Notes: a model not told the origin generated them from the sequence alone. 12,500 bases of DNA from Penaeus vannamei (GCF_042767895.1 NC_091560.1:10107710-10120209), one strand, 5' to 3'; shown: positions 1-7,634, counted from the stretch's first letter. Program-made: numbers and translations.

Positions 1-129
1 ATTGATAAAATCCCCGTGTAAATTGACGATACATCCGCGGGGGTTTTGGCTGCGATCCCCGGCAATTATGTGAATTAACACGGGCGGCGCTGGACCGTAC
101 GCCAACATCCATAGCTTAGATGGATATTG
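1..129. other. Unique, mixed-composition island at the left edge
   Basis: The sequence is non-repetitive with balanced composition, unlike the pyrimidine block that follows. It has CpG-rich patches (CCGCGGGGG, CGGGCGGCGCTGG) beside AT-rich homeodomain-type words (AATTA near 64-68 and 74-77). No open frame of note crosses it. It ends where CT-rich DNA starts around 130. It could be a conserved non-coding element, an exon fragment of an unrecognised gene, or an old mobile-element remnant. It is cut by the window edge, so its left boundary is unknown. Confidence 0.5.
13..84. repeat. Imperfect inverted repeat (potential hairpin)
   Basis: CCCGTGTAAATT at 13-24 is the reverse complement of AATTAACACGGG at 73-84 with one mismatch in 12. 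Inside the loop, CGGGG at 38-42 can pair with CCCCG at 57-61, giving a nested GC stem. By rough chance calculation a 12/12 arm with one mismatch is unlikely in so short an island, but not excluded. It may be a structured RNA, a cruciform or a palindromic binding site. Confidence 0.6.
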
Positions 130-170
130 CAGGTGCGTTTCTGTTGCTCTCTGTCGCCGTGTCTCTGTAT

Positions 171-215
171 GTCTGTCTGTCTGTTTGTTTGTCTGTCTCT
201 CTCTTTCTCACTCAC

Positions 216-246
<31 letters not shown>
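171..246. repeat. (GTCT)n followed by (CT)n microsatellite
   Basis: Repeated GTCT/GTTT units occupy about 171-198. They pass into CT dinucleotides with a short CTCA patch at about 207-220, then a pure (CT)n run at about 219-246. Motif drift from tetramer to dimer is typical of slippage-generated compound microsatellites. Confidence 0.9.
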
Positions 247-251
<5 letters not shown>

Positions 252-315
252 ACTCACTCACTCACTCACTCACTCACTCACTCACTCACTCACTCACTCA
301 CTCACTCACTCACTC
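247..315. repeat. (ACTC)n tetranucleotide microsatellite
   Basis: About 17 uninterrupted CTCA units follow the (CT)n run directly. The same tetranucleotide occurs in reverse complement as (TGAG)n at 11952-12027. Open frames through it encode Thr-His-Ser-Leu repeats, which I regard as an artefact of stop-free repeat DNA. Confidence 0.95.
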
Positions 316-321
316 TCTCAC

Positions 322-371
322 TCTCTCTTTCTCATTCTCTCTTTCTCATTCTCTCTTTCTCATTCTCTCTT
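322..371. repeat. 14-bp tandem repeat, about 3.5 copies
   Basis: The unit TCTCTCTTTCTCAT occurs at 322-335, 336-349 and 350-363 without change, followed by a partial fourth copy. It looks like a local expansion of an interrupted CT tract. Confidence 0.9.
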
Positions 372-500
372 ATCCTCGCTCTCACCCTCACTCCTTCCTT
401 CTCCTTCATTCCTTCCCTCTTCCTCACTCCTTCCCTCTCCCTCTCCCTCACTCTCTCCTTCACCCTCTCCCTCTCCCTCCATTCCTTGCATCTGCCTCTT
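372..500. repeat. Degenerate polypyrimidine tract
   Basis: Low-complexity CTCC, CCTTC and CTCCCT words, almost purine-free, continue the block that starts at about 130. No gene or binding-site pattern is visible. It ends at the mixed-composition island near 501. Confidence 0.85.
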
Positions 501-745
501 TCACGTCAGTAATTTCCCGCTAATATTTCATCTAAATACAAAGTCTCCTCTAAGAGCCATTCTCTTAAAAGCCACGGAACTTGGCACCAGGCGACGATAT
601 GCGAAAAAAAAGTGAAGAACAGAAAGCGGACACTGAAACGCCTCGCTAACCCTTTCCTTAATCTATAAATATAACTTGGATAAAAAAAAATCTTGCAATA
701 TCGACCGGAAAGACTCCAGGAGAGCATATTGCATTTCAATATCGG
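501..745. other. Unique AT-leaning island with TATA-like word
   Basis: Mixed sequence between a pyrimidine block and a purine block. TATAAATA lies at 664-671, followed by an A-run. CAATATCG occurs twice (696-703 and 737-744), and GCAATAT (695-701) with ATATTGC (726-732) form a perfect 7-bp inverted pair. TAAGAG (551-556) and CTCTTA (562-567) form another short dyad. No start, splice pattern or transcript evidence supports a promoter. TATA-like words are common in AT-rich DNA. Confidence 0.4.
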
Positions 746-1130
746 CGAAGAGGGAGGGGGGTGAGGGGAGGGTGAGGGGACTGGAGGAGGAAAAAGTGGA
801 GGAAGAGGAGGAGGAGGAGGAACGGAGAAAGGGGGGAAGAGGAAGAGAAAGAGAGGAAGAAGAGGATGAGGAGGAAGGGAGGAAGAGAAAGAGGAGGAGG
901 AAGGAAGAAAGGGAGGAAGTGGAGGAGAATATGGAGGAGCGGAATGAGGAGTAGGTTGGGGAAGGATGGATATGATAAATTGGGGAGAAAGAAGAGGATC
1001 AGAATAGGGAATAGGTGAAGTGCAAGGGAGTCTCAGCAAAAGGGAGGGGAAGGAGAAGGGGAAGAAGGGGAATGAGGAATTGGGGCAGGGAAGGACGAGT
1101 AGGAGGGTGGGTGAGGGTCTCGTTGAGGGG
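746..1130. repeat. Degenerate polypurine (GGA/GAA)n tract
   Basis: Dominated by GAGGAGG, GGAAGAG and AGGGGAGG on the + strand, interrupted near 960-985 by a short AT-containing stretch. Open frames through it encode Glu/Arg/Lys/Gly-rich peptides, expected from purine-only DNA. The long minus frame crossing it is Pro/Ser-rich for the same reason. Mirror symmetry makes triplex (H-DNA) formation possible. Nothing gene-like is seen. Confidence 0.85.
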
Positions 1131-1262
1131 GGTGTTACATAGAGGTCATATAACAGCGTGTGCAAACAAAGCCCGCCGGCACATAATACATAAGCTTGAG
1201 TTACGTGGAATGTACTTGCTGTGACGTCATTGCTGACACACGCGCCATGGCTATCGAGTGGC
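1131..1262. other. Unique island containing a full CRE palindrome
   Basis: Mixed-composition sequence between two purine blocks. It holds AGGTCA at 1143-1148 (nuclear-receptor half-site word) and the complete TGACGTCA palindrome at 1222-1229, the consensus for CREB/ATF-type bZIP factors. The word extends to GTGACGTCATTGCTG, which nearly recurs at 8635-8649. No coding potential was recognised. Confidence 0.45.
1222..1229. promoter_or_regulatory. CRE-like palindrome TGACGTCA
   Basis: Exact match to the 8-bp cAMP-response-element consensus bound by CREB/ATF family factors in animals. Use in vivo is unproven. Confidence 0.35.
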
Positions 1263-1739
<477 letters not shown>

Positions 1740-1998
1740 AAGAGAGCCCGTCACGTCAGGTCATCTCAGGTAAAATCCAATCCGAGATGATTATTGACAT
1801 TTTCCTCCATAATCATTAGAAATCTGACCTTGATGTGGCCAGCCCGTGACAAACAGATAATGGCCCTGATTCCTCACGGATTCCCCGTCATCATATCGAA
1901 GGGAAGCTCACGTCATTAAATGGATTTATGCCCGGACGACGCCAATTATCATGTCGCTTTTAAAATCACGCCTGGCGCATTTACATCATTTACGGGCT
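1740..1998. promoter_or_regulatory. Candidate conserved regulatory island
   Basis: About 260 bp of balanced, non-repetitive sequence with unusually many transcription-factor-like words. AGGTCATCTCAGGTAA at 1758-1773 is a DR4-like pair of nuclear-receptor half-sites (second half one base off). TGACCTTGA at 1825-1833 is the reverse complement of TCAAGGTCA, the extended half-site used by FTZ-F1/SF-1 and ERR-type receptors. TAATCATTA at 1810-1818 is two facing homeodomain cores. AGATAA at 1855-1860 is a GATA word. TTTATG lies at 1925-1930. CATTTAC repeats at 1978-1984 and 1987-1993. No long open frame lies here. The regulatory role is inferred; an alternative is ordinary unique intergenic DNA. 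Confidence 0.4.
1825..1833 (-). promoter_or_regulatory. FTZ-F1/ERR-type nuclear receptor site
   Basis: On the minus strand this reads TCAAGGTCA, a full match to the extended monomer site recognised by the FTZ-F1/SF-1 and ERR nuclear-receptor families. It is a single 9-bp match, so function depends on conservation or binding data. Confidence 0.3.
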
Positions 1999-2182
1999 AG
2001 GATATCGACTCCCTCCCCTCCCCTAGCCCCCTTGGTGCCCTTCCTCCCTCCCTCCCAACTCCCGATTCCTCCATCCGTCTCCTCCTAGGATATCGACTCC
2101 CCCCCCCCAGCCCCCTGATGCCCTTCCTCCCTCCCTCTCTCCCCTCCCTCCCAACTCCCGATTCCTCCATCCGTCTCCTCCT
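1999..2182. repeat. Tandem duplication, 88-bp and 96-bp copies
   Basis: Copy 1 (1999-2086) and copy 2 (2087-2182) both begin with AGGATATCGACT and both end with GATTCCTCCATCCGTCTCC plus a short CT tail. They differ mainly by a longer C-run and an extra CTCTCTCCCC-type insert in copy 2. The first copy abuts the unique island directly, so the duplication starts exactly at its edge. Confidence 0.9.
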
Positions 2183-2440
2183 CTTTTGCCCTTCTATCCC
2201 TCTTATCCCTCTAATTACCCATTCACTGTCTCTCCATCCCTTTATCCTTCTAAACACCTCTCCATCACTTTATCCTTCTACCCACCTCTCTTTCGTCCAT
2301 CCATACCTCTGTTCCTGCACCCCACCTCTCCTCCGTCCCTCCACCCCCTCTTATCCATCAACCCATCCCTCCATCCCCTTTATCCCTCCATCCACCCTCT
2401 CTATCTCCCTTCCACCTCCATCCCCACACCGTCCTGTCCC
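2183..2440. repeat. Degenerate CCATCC-rich pyrimidine tract
   Basis: Words of the CTCCATCC, TTATCC and CACC type repeat irregularly. Two adjacent copies of a 28-bp unit beginning TCTCCATC lie at about 2231 and 2259. Frames through it are Pro/Ser/His-rich and contain no domain. Confidence 0.8.
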
Positions 2441-2820
2441 TCCACCCCACTACCTCCCTCCTCCCTCCACCCCCTCTTATCTCTCCATTGTCCCTCCAAC
2501 CCCATCCCTTCCCATCCTCCCTCCACCCCTTCCTATCCTTCCATTGTCCATCCACCCCCACCCCTCCATCCTCCCTCCACCCCCTCCTATCCCTCCATTG
2601 TCCATCCACCCCCACCCCCTCCATCCTCCCTCCACCCCCTCCATTGTCCATCCACCCCACCCCTCCATCCTCCCTCCACCCCCTCCTATCCTTCCATTGT
2701 CCCTCCACACCCCCACTCCTCCTATCCCTCCATTGTCCGTCCACCCTCACCACATCCATCCTCCCTCCACCCCCTCCTATCCCTCCACACCATCCTATCC
2801 CTCCACCCCCACCCCCACCC
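2441..2820. repeat. Variable-length minisatellite, unit about 36-56 bp
   Basis: The anchor CCATTGTCC recurs at 2485, 2541, 2595, 2641, 2694 and 2730, spaced 56, 54, 46, 53 and 36 bp. Units share CATCCTCCCTCCACCCCC and CCTATCC. Length variation comes from gain or loss of CCATCC/CACCCC sub-words. Long Pro/His/Ser frames here are repeat artefacts. Confidence 0.9.
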
Positions 2821-2990
2821 CGTAGCTGCTCGTACTGGAAGCCCGCTGTTGTGTGTGGTGTTCAAAAATGTTCATCACAATTACCCGAAAAGAATGTGAC
2901 GTGAACAAATGAAAAATGATCTACTTAGCACTATAATTCAGCTTGCGGGAAAAAAAGTGTATTTCATGATCCTCCATCCTTTGTTCAACG
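2821..2990. other. Unique island between two pyrimidine blocks
   Basis: Mixed sequence with GTTCA repeated at 2860-2864 and 2870-2874 and an imperfect hairpin at 2869-2907. The + frame opening at 2909 adds about 30 residues of unique sequence, then runs into poly Leu-Ser. I do not consider it a gene. Confidence 0.45.
2869..2907. repeat. Inverted repeat with 2-nt bulge
   Basis: TGTTCATCACA (2869-2879) pairs fully with TGTGACGTGAACA (2895-2907) if CG of the right arm is bulged. This gives an 11-bp stem over a 15-nt loop. It could fold as a short RNA hairpin or be a dyad binding site. The stem is much shorter than a typical animal pre-miRNA. Confidence 0.55.
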
Positions 2991-3081
2991 CTCTCTCTCT
3001 CTCTCTTTCTATCTTTCTCTCTTTCTCTGTCGCTCTCTCTCTCTTTCTCTCTGTCGCTCTCTCTCTCTCTCTTTCTCTGTC

Positions 3082-3226
<145 letters not shown>

Positions 3227-3456
3227 TTCTTTCTCTCTCTCTCTCTCTCTTTCTCTGTCGCTCTCTCTCTTTCTCTGTGTCACTCTCTCTCTCTCTCTTT
3301 CTCTGTCGCTCTTTCTCTTTCTCTGTCGCTCTTTCTCTCTCTCTCTTTCTCTGTCGCTCTCTCTCTCTCTTTCTCTGTCGCTCTCTCTCTCTCTTTCTCT
3401 GTCGCTCTCTCTCTCTTTCTCTCTTTTCTCTGTCGCTTTCTCTCTGTCTTTCTCTG

Positions 3457-3501
<45 letters not shown>

Positions 3502-3570
3502 GTCGCTCTCTCTCTCTCTCTCTTTCTCTGTCGCTCTCTCTCTCTTTCTCTGTCGCTTTCTCTCTCTCTT

Positions 3571-3741
3571 TCTCTGTCGCTCTCTCTCTCTTTTTCTCTG
3601 TCTCTGTCGCTCTCTCTCTCTTTTTCTCTGTCTCTGTCGCTCTCTCTCTCTTTTTCTCTGTCTCTGTCGCTCTCTCTCTCTTTTTCTCTGTCTCTGTCGC
3701 TCTCTCTCTCTTTTTCTCTGTCTCTGTCGCTCTCTCTCTCT
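3571..3741. repeat. 30-bp tandem repeat, 5 identical copies plus partial
   Basis: Units at 3571, 3601, 3631, 3661 and 3691 are identical base for base, with a partial sixth to about 3741. Each contains TCTCTGTCGC, a CT run and TTTTTCTCTG. Perfect identity marks it as the most recent homogenisation event in the CT array. The 30-bp period keeps frame, hence the ten-residue peptide periodicity in conceptual translation. Confidence 0.95.
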
Positions 3742-4003
3742 CTCTCTTTCTCTGTCGCTCTCTCTCTCTTTCTCTGTCGCTTTCTCTCTCTCTTTCTCTG
3801 TCGCTCTCTCTCTCTCTTTCTCTGTCGCTCTCTCTCTCTCTCTTTCTCTGTCGCTCTCTCTCTCTCTCTCTCTTTCTCTGTCGCTCTCTCTCTCTCTCTT
3901 TCTCTGTCGCTCTCTCTCTCTCTCTTTCTCTGTCGCTCTCTCTCTCTCTCTTTCTCTGTCGCTCTCTCTCTCTCTCTGTCGCTCTCTCTCCTTTCCTCTC
4001 TTC

Positions 4004-4125
4004 TGTATGAGAAACAAGCACACATCAATAACATAAACATTAAATATTGATCCCAGAACCACTTTAGAGGCGGAACAGAGCGAGGTTGAAAGAGGGGGGG
4101 GGTGAACCCACGCCCCCTTCACCCT
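4004..4125. other. Short unique island
   Basis: Mixed sequence with a perfect 7-bp inverted pair, ATCAATA at 4024-4030 and TATTGAT at 4045-4051. A G-run at about 4094-4102 is followed by CGCCCCC. No coding or regulatory identity recognised. Confidence 0.4.
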
Positions 4126-4518
4126 TCTCTGCTTTCTCCCTCTCTCTCTCCCTTACTTCCATTCACTATCTCCTTCTCTTCCTCTTTCATCTCCCTTACT
4201 TCCCCTCCTCTCATTTCTTATCTTACTGTTTCCTCTTCCTTACTCCCCCCCCCCTCTACCTCTTTCTCTCCCTTACTTCCCCTCCTCTCATTCCTTTTCT
4301 TATTATTTCCTCTCCCCTACTCCCCCCCTCTCTCCCTCTTTCCTCTCTCTTGCCTCCTCTCCTCTCCCTTACTTCCCCTCCTCTCTTTCCTTCTCTTACT
4401 GTTTCCTCTCCTTTACTCCCCACCCCCTCTATCTCCATCTCTTCCCCTTTCCTCGCTCTTACTTCCTCTCCTCTCTCTCTCTATCTCCCCTTCCTTCCTC
4501 CCCTTCCTTCCCCTCCCT
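4126..4518. repeat. Pyrimidine tract with 77-96 bp degenerate repeats
   Basis: CTTACTTCC(C/T)CTCCTCTC recurs at 4195, 4272, 4368 and 4458 (spacing 77, 96, 90). Intermediate words such as TTACTGTTTCCTCTCC and TTACTCCCC are shared between units. Divergence is higher than in the 34-bp array. No gene. Confidence 0.8.
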
Positions 4519-4756
4519 TGACCCCTCTCCCCCCATAACTGCCCCCCCTCTCTCTCTTTCTCCCCCCATAACCGCCCCCCTCTCTCTCTTTCTCACCCCA
4601 TTACCACCCCCTCTCTCTCTCCCCTTCCTTATCCTCCCCCTGACCCCTCTCCCCCTTTACCGCCCCCTCTCTCTCTTTCTCCCCCCATTACCACCCCCCT
4701 CTCTCTCTCCCCTTCCTTCCCCTCCTCCCTGACCCCTCTCCCCCCATTACCGCCAC
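4519..4756. repeat. Two-level repeat: 30-33 bp units within 89-122 bp super-units
   Basis: A CCCCAT(T/A)ACCRCC anchor followed by CTCTCTCTCT recurs with As at about 4535, 4568, 4600, 4687 and 4746, plus a CTTTACCGCC variant near 4657. GACCCCTCTCCCC marks super-unit starts near 4520, 4642 and 4731. The last unit ends inside the left arm of the 4746-4786 inverted repeat. Confidence 0.8.
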
Positions 4757-4786
4757 CCCCCCTTTTAACGGGCGCGTGGCGGTAAT
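4746..4786. repeat. Perfect 11-bp inverted repeat
   Basis: ATTACCGCCAC (4746-4756) is the exact reverse complement of GTGGCGGTAAT (4776-4786), with a 19-nt spacer. The left arm is also the last copy of the upstream satellite unit, so one arm is repeat DNA and the other island DNA. Confidence 0.75.
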
Positions 4787-4803
4787 TGTGGCGTGCTTCT
4801 CCG

Positions 4804-4843
4804 GCCTATCGAACTGTAGTGATGGTCGGCTTACACGATAGGC
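4804..4843. repeat. Perfect 8-bp inverted repeat
   Basis: GCCTATCG (4804-4811) pairs exactly with CGATAGGC (4836-4843) over a 24-nt spacer. An 8-bp pair alone could be chance. It is notable only because it sits 17 bp after the 11-bp inverted repeat. Confidence 0.55.
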
Positions 4844-4862
4844 ACGTGCGGTTTGTGGGGCC

Positions 4863-5410
4863 ACAGTCTGTTTCCTCTCCCCTCTTTCGTCCGTCTCTAC
4901 TCCCCCTTCGCCCCTCTCTCCTCTTCTCCTTCGCCCTTCTGTCTTCTTCCCCTTGGCCACTCTCTCCTCTTCCCTTTCCCTTCTGTCTTCTTCCCCTTCT
5001 TTTCTCTCCTCTCCCCCCTTCGTTCCTATCCTCTCCTTCCTTCGTTCCTCTCCCACATATACCTTACACTCTATCATCCCTTCTGTTTCCTTATTTCCTC
5101 TCTTTTCTCTCATATTCTCGCTTCTTATACACCTTCCCATCTCCTATATCCCCTCTCCTACATACTGTTCACTCTCCTCTTCCCCCCTTCGTCTCTGCTT
5201 CTACATTTCCCTTATCTTTTCACTTCTTCTTTCCTTCTTCCCTCCACTCTCCTCTTTCGTCCCGTCTCCCTTTATATCCCTCTCTCCTCTCCTCCTTCGT
5301 ACCTCTTCCCTTTATACCCCTTTCTCCTCTCCTCCTTCGTACCTCTTCCCTTTATATCCCTCTCTCCTCTCTCCTCCCTCTCTCGTTCTCCAGCTTTCCC
5401 TCCCCCACCC
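4863..5410. repeat. Degenerate polypyrimidine tract
   Basis: CTCTCC, CTTCG, TTCC and CTTCTG words. CCCTTCTGTCTTCTTCCCC occurs at 4934 and again at 4978, a 44-bp offset, and a 40-bp repeat lies near the right end. Ser/Leu/Pro/Phe-rich frames result from the composition. No gene. Confidence 0.85.
5250..5375. repeat. 40-bp tandem repeat, about 3 copies
   Basis: CTTTATA anchors at 5270, 5310 and 5350 are exactly 40 bp apart. Copies share CTCCTTCGTACCTCTTCC, with the first copy more diverged (CGTCCCGTCTCC in place of CGTACCTCTTCC). Confidence 0.85.
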
Positions 5411-5554
5411 TCCGCTTACAACTAACCTTATAGGCCTATAATACGAAGTAATTTCTGTTTGTCGCGGGGAAGGGGATAAGCCTATTGACATCCTGTTGTA
5501 TCAATATCGCCCTTAAGGCTCGGCTAATTGAGGAATGTGAAAACTACACAACAG
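5411..5554. other. Unique island with 14-bp perfect palindrome
   Basis: TTATAGGCCTATAA at 5428-5441 is a perfect 14-bp palindrome. The rest is mixed sequence leading into the 34-bp array. The reading frame that crosses the minisatellite on the minus strand ends here with a stop near 5513. Nothing else recognised. Confidence 0.55.
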
Positions 5555-6489
5555 GAGGAGAGGGGAAAATAAGGATAATGGGTGCAGCGAGGAGAGGGGA
5601 AAATAAGGATAATGGGTGCAGCGAGGAGAGGGGAAAATAAGGATAATGGGTGCAGCGAGGAGAGGGGAAAATAAGGATAATGGGTGCAGCGAGGAGAGGG
5701 GAAAATAAGGATAATGGGTGCAGCGAGGAGAAGGGAAAATAAGGATAATGGGTGCAGCGAGGAGAGGGGAAAATAAGGATAATGGGTGCAGCGAGGAGAG
5801 GGGAAAATAAGGATAATGGGTGCAGCGAGGAGAGGGGAAAATAAGGATAATGGGTGCAGCGAGGAGAGGGGAAAATAAGGATAATGGGTGCAGCGAGGAG
5901 AGGGGAAAATAAGGATAATGGGTGCAGCGAGGAGAGGGAAAATAAGGATAATGGGTGCAGCGAGGAGAGGGAAAATAAGGATAATGGGTGCAGCGAGGGA
6001 GAGGGGAAAATAAGGATAATGGGTGCAGCGAGGAGAGGGGAAAATGAGGATAATGGGTGCAGCGAGGACGGGGGAAAATGAGGATAATGGGTGCAGCGAG
6101 GAGAGGGGAAAATAAGGATAATGGGTGCAGCGAGGAGAGGGGAAAATAAGGATAATGGGTGCAGCGAGGAGAGGGGAAAATAAGGATAATGGGTGCAGCG
6201 AGGAGAGGGGAAAATAAGGATAATGGGTGCAGCGAGGAGAAGGGAAAATAAGGATAATGGGTGCAGCGAGGAGAGGGGAAAATAAGGATAATGGGTGCAG
6301 CGAGGAGAGGGGAAAATAAGGATAATGGGTGCAGCGAGGAGAGGGGAAAATAAGGATAATGGGTGCAGCGAGGAGAGGGGAAAATAAGGATAATGGGTGC
6401 AGCGAGGAGAGGGGAAAATAAGGATAATGGGTGCAGCGAGGAGAGGGGAAAATAAGGATAATGGGTGCAGCGAGGAGAGGGGAAAATAA
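5555..6489. repeat. 34-bp minisatellite, 27 full copies plus half
   Basis: Each unit has GAGGAGAGGGG, then AAAATAAGGATAATGG, then GTGCAGC. GTGCAGC recurs 27 times between 5582 and 6465. Nearly all steps are exactly 34 bp; units 12 and 13 lose one G (33 bp) and unit 14 gains one (35 bp). Units 6 and 21 share an AAGGG variant, and units 15 and 16 share AAAATGAGG. Most other copies are identical, so the array is young. On the minus strand no frame contains a stop, so the frame stays open across 0.9 kb although 34 is not a multiple of three. Confidence 0.98.
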
Positions 6490-6770
6490 AGACAGTCAGT
6501 AATGAAAATCGGACAAATAGAGTGAGAGAAGGACGACCCGCAGAGGATGCAATGCCGGGAGAGATAATTTCGCAATGCATTAAATGTCTATTTATAGAGA
6601 GAGAGACTGCTTCTTCCAATAACATCTCGCCAAGAACAGAAATATACTCTAGATCTCGTTCCTTCCTCACCAGGGCCATCTGTTCTTTCTCGTGTTCTTA
6701 CTCACGTCACGAGATCGCGTTCTTTCGCTGTTCATACACACCTGAAAAGAAATAGAAAATCGTATCAAAC
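6490..6770. other. Unique island right of the minisatellite
   Basis: Balanced composition. The minus strand has an ATG at 6679 opening MALVRKERDLEYISVLGE and about 63 unique residues before entering the minisatellite. This stretch looks less biased than other frames here, but I recognise no family. TCTCGTG (6688-6694) and CACGAGA (6708-6714) form a perfect 7-bp dyad just upstream of that ATG. GATCTCG (6652-6658) and CGAGATC (6710-6716) form another. AATGCATT palindrome near 6573. It could be an exon edge or plain intergenic DNA. Confidence 0.4.
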
Positions 6771-7317
6771 CTCAGTATTCATTTATTGTTTCAGTTATAA
6801 ATATATATACAAGTATACAAATGTAAAGGAAGACAAAGAATATGGAATTCATAAACACACACATACACAATAACAGATATGGAAAAAAGACAGACACAGA
6901 CTGACACACACACACACATACCCACACGACACAACTCATAAATATTGCCATGCTAAAGACGCAAACCACAGGAAATCGAGTCACTTGAAAAAAAAAACTT
7001 TTACAATCACCAAAGAGCACGAAAAAAGACGGAAAAAATCCGTATAAATCTAGAATTCAAGGAAAAATATTGGACGTATATCAGTTGGCATATTCTGTGT
7101 ACACAGCATATGTTTAACAAGGAAGGGGACTTTCACAGAATGAAATGGATACATAAGGAAAGACTAACTGACTGACGTAGAAATATATACAAAAAAAGAA
7201 AAGAAAAGAAAAAGTAAAAATATCGCAGTGATAATACTGGTACGTTGATATAAACAATAACATTGTCTTCAACAACAACAAAAAAACGCCTAAATGAATA
7301 ACAACAATGTCAACAAA
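6771..7317. other. AT-rich, CA-rich spacer with short microsatellites
   Basis: AT-rich DNA with a TATAAATATATATAC word near 6796 and a short (AC)n at about 6903-6917, plus A-runs and CAACAACAA words toward the right. The minus-strand frames across it are Phe/Val/Leu/Tyr-rich and look like membrane segments, but this follows from T-rich codons. No motif or start context supports a gene. Confidence 0.6.
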
Positions 7318-7408
7318 GACAGAAAAAAAAAACAGACCAATCGTAACAAAGACAAAACAAAGGACAATCGTAGCAACGACAGAAAAAAAACAGAACAATC
7401 GTAGAAAA
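7318..7408. repeat. Degenerate 27-31 bp repeat, 3 copies
   Basis: CAATCGTA recurs at 7338-7345, 7365-7372 and 7396-7403, each preceded by a GACA-plus-A-run segment (GACAGAAAAAAAA in the outer copies). It is a small A-rich tandem repeat, the only clear one in this spacer. Confidence 0.75.
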
Positions 7409-7445
7409 TGATGATTAAGATGATTATAAGGGTAATAAAAAACAG

Positions 7446-7545
7446 CAATACCACCAGCAGAGAATACCGCCTTCAATAACACCAAATCAAAACCTACAAC
7501 AAATACCAACAACGACAAGACCCTTACCCTAAAACCAATAAAACT
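7446..7545. repeat. Left member of a diverged direct repeat flanking (AG)n
   Basis: 7446-7483 aligns without gaps to 8099-8136 at about 31 of 38 positions, around a shared AGAATACC. Beyond it, ATACCAAC, ACGACA, CCCTT and AAAACC words follow in the same order in both. The two copies bracket the (AG)n array. See 8099-8180. Confidence 0.6.
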
Positions 7546-7634
7546 AAAAATATAAATACAACATCAAAATTTAAAAATGCAACAACGCATAATATCGACA
7601 CCCTTAACGAAACGATGGTACAGTCTTTGAGGAT

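Larger units (their letters stand above)
4746..4862. other. Unique island with two adjacent inverted repeats
   Basis: Mixed GC-rich island flanked on both sides by pyrimidine tracts. It carries the 11-bp inverted repeat 4746-4786, the 8-bp inverted repeat 4804-4843 and the palindrome GCACGTGC at 4842-4849 with a perfect CACGTG E-box (bHLH-type word). GTGGCG occurs twice (4776-4781 and 4788-4793). No coding potential recognised. Confidence 0.5.

Noticed and set aside
664..671. TATA box of a promoter
   Set aside because: TATAAATA is expected in AT-rich DNA. No initiator, gene or transcript evidence follows. Noted only as a word in the island.
4843..4848. CACGTG as a functional E-box
   Set aside because: A six-base word is expected by chance every few kilobases. 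Mentioned only for its position beside two inverted repeats.
5555..6489. CRISPR array
   Set aside because: The 34-bp units are directly adjacent without unique spacers, and the context is eukaryotic SSR DNA.
7114..7518. Minus frame that looks like a multi-pass membrane protein
   Set aside because: Hydrophobicity follows from T-rich codons in A-rich DNA; composition is uneven, loops lack charge pattern, and no family is recognised.
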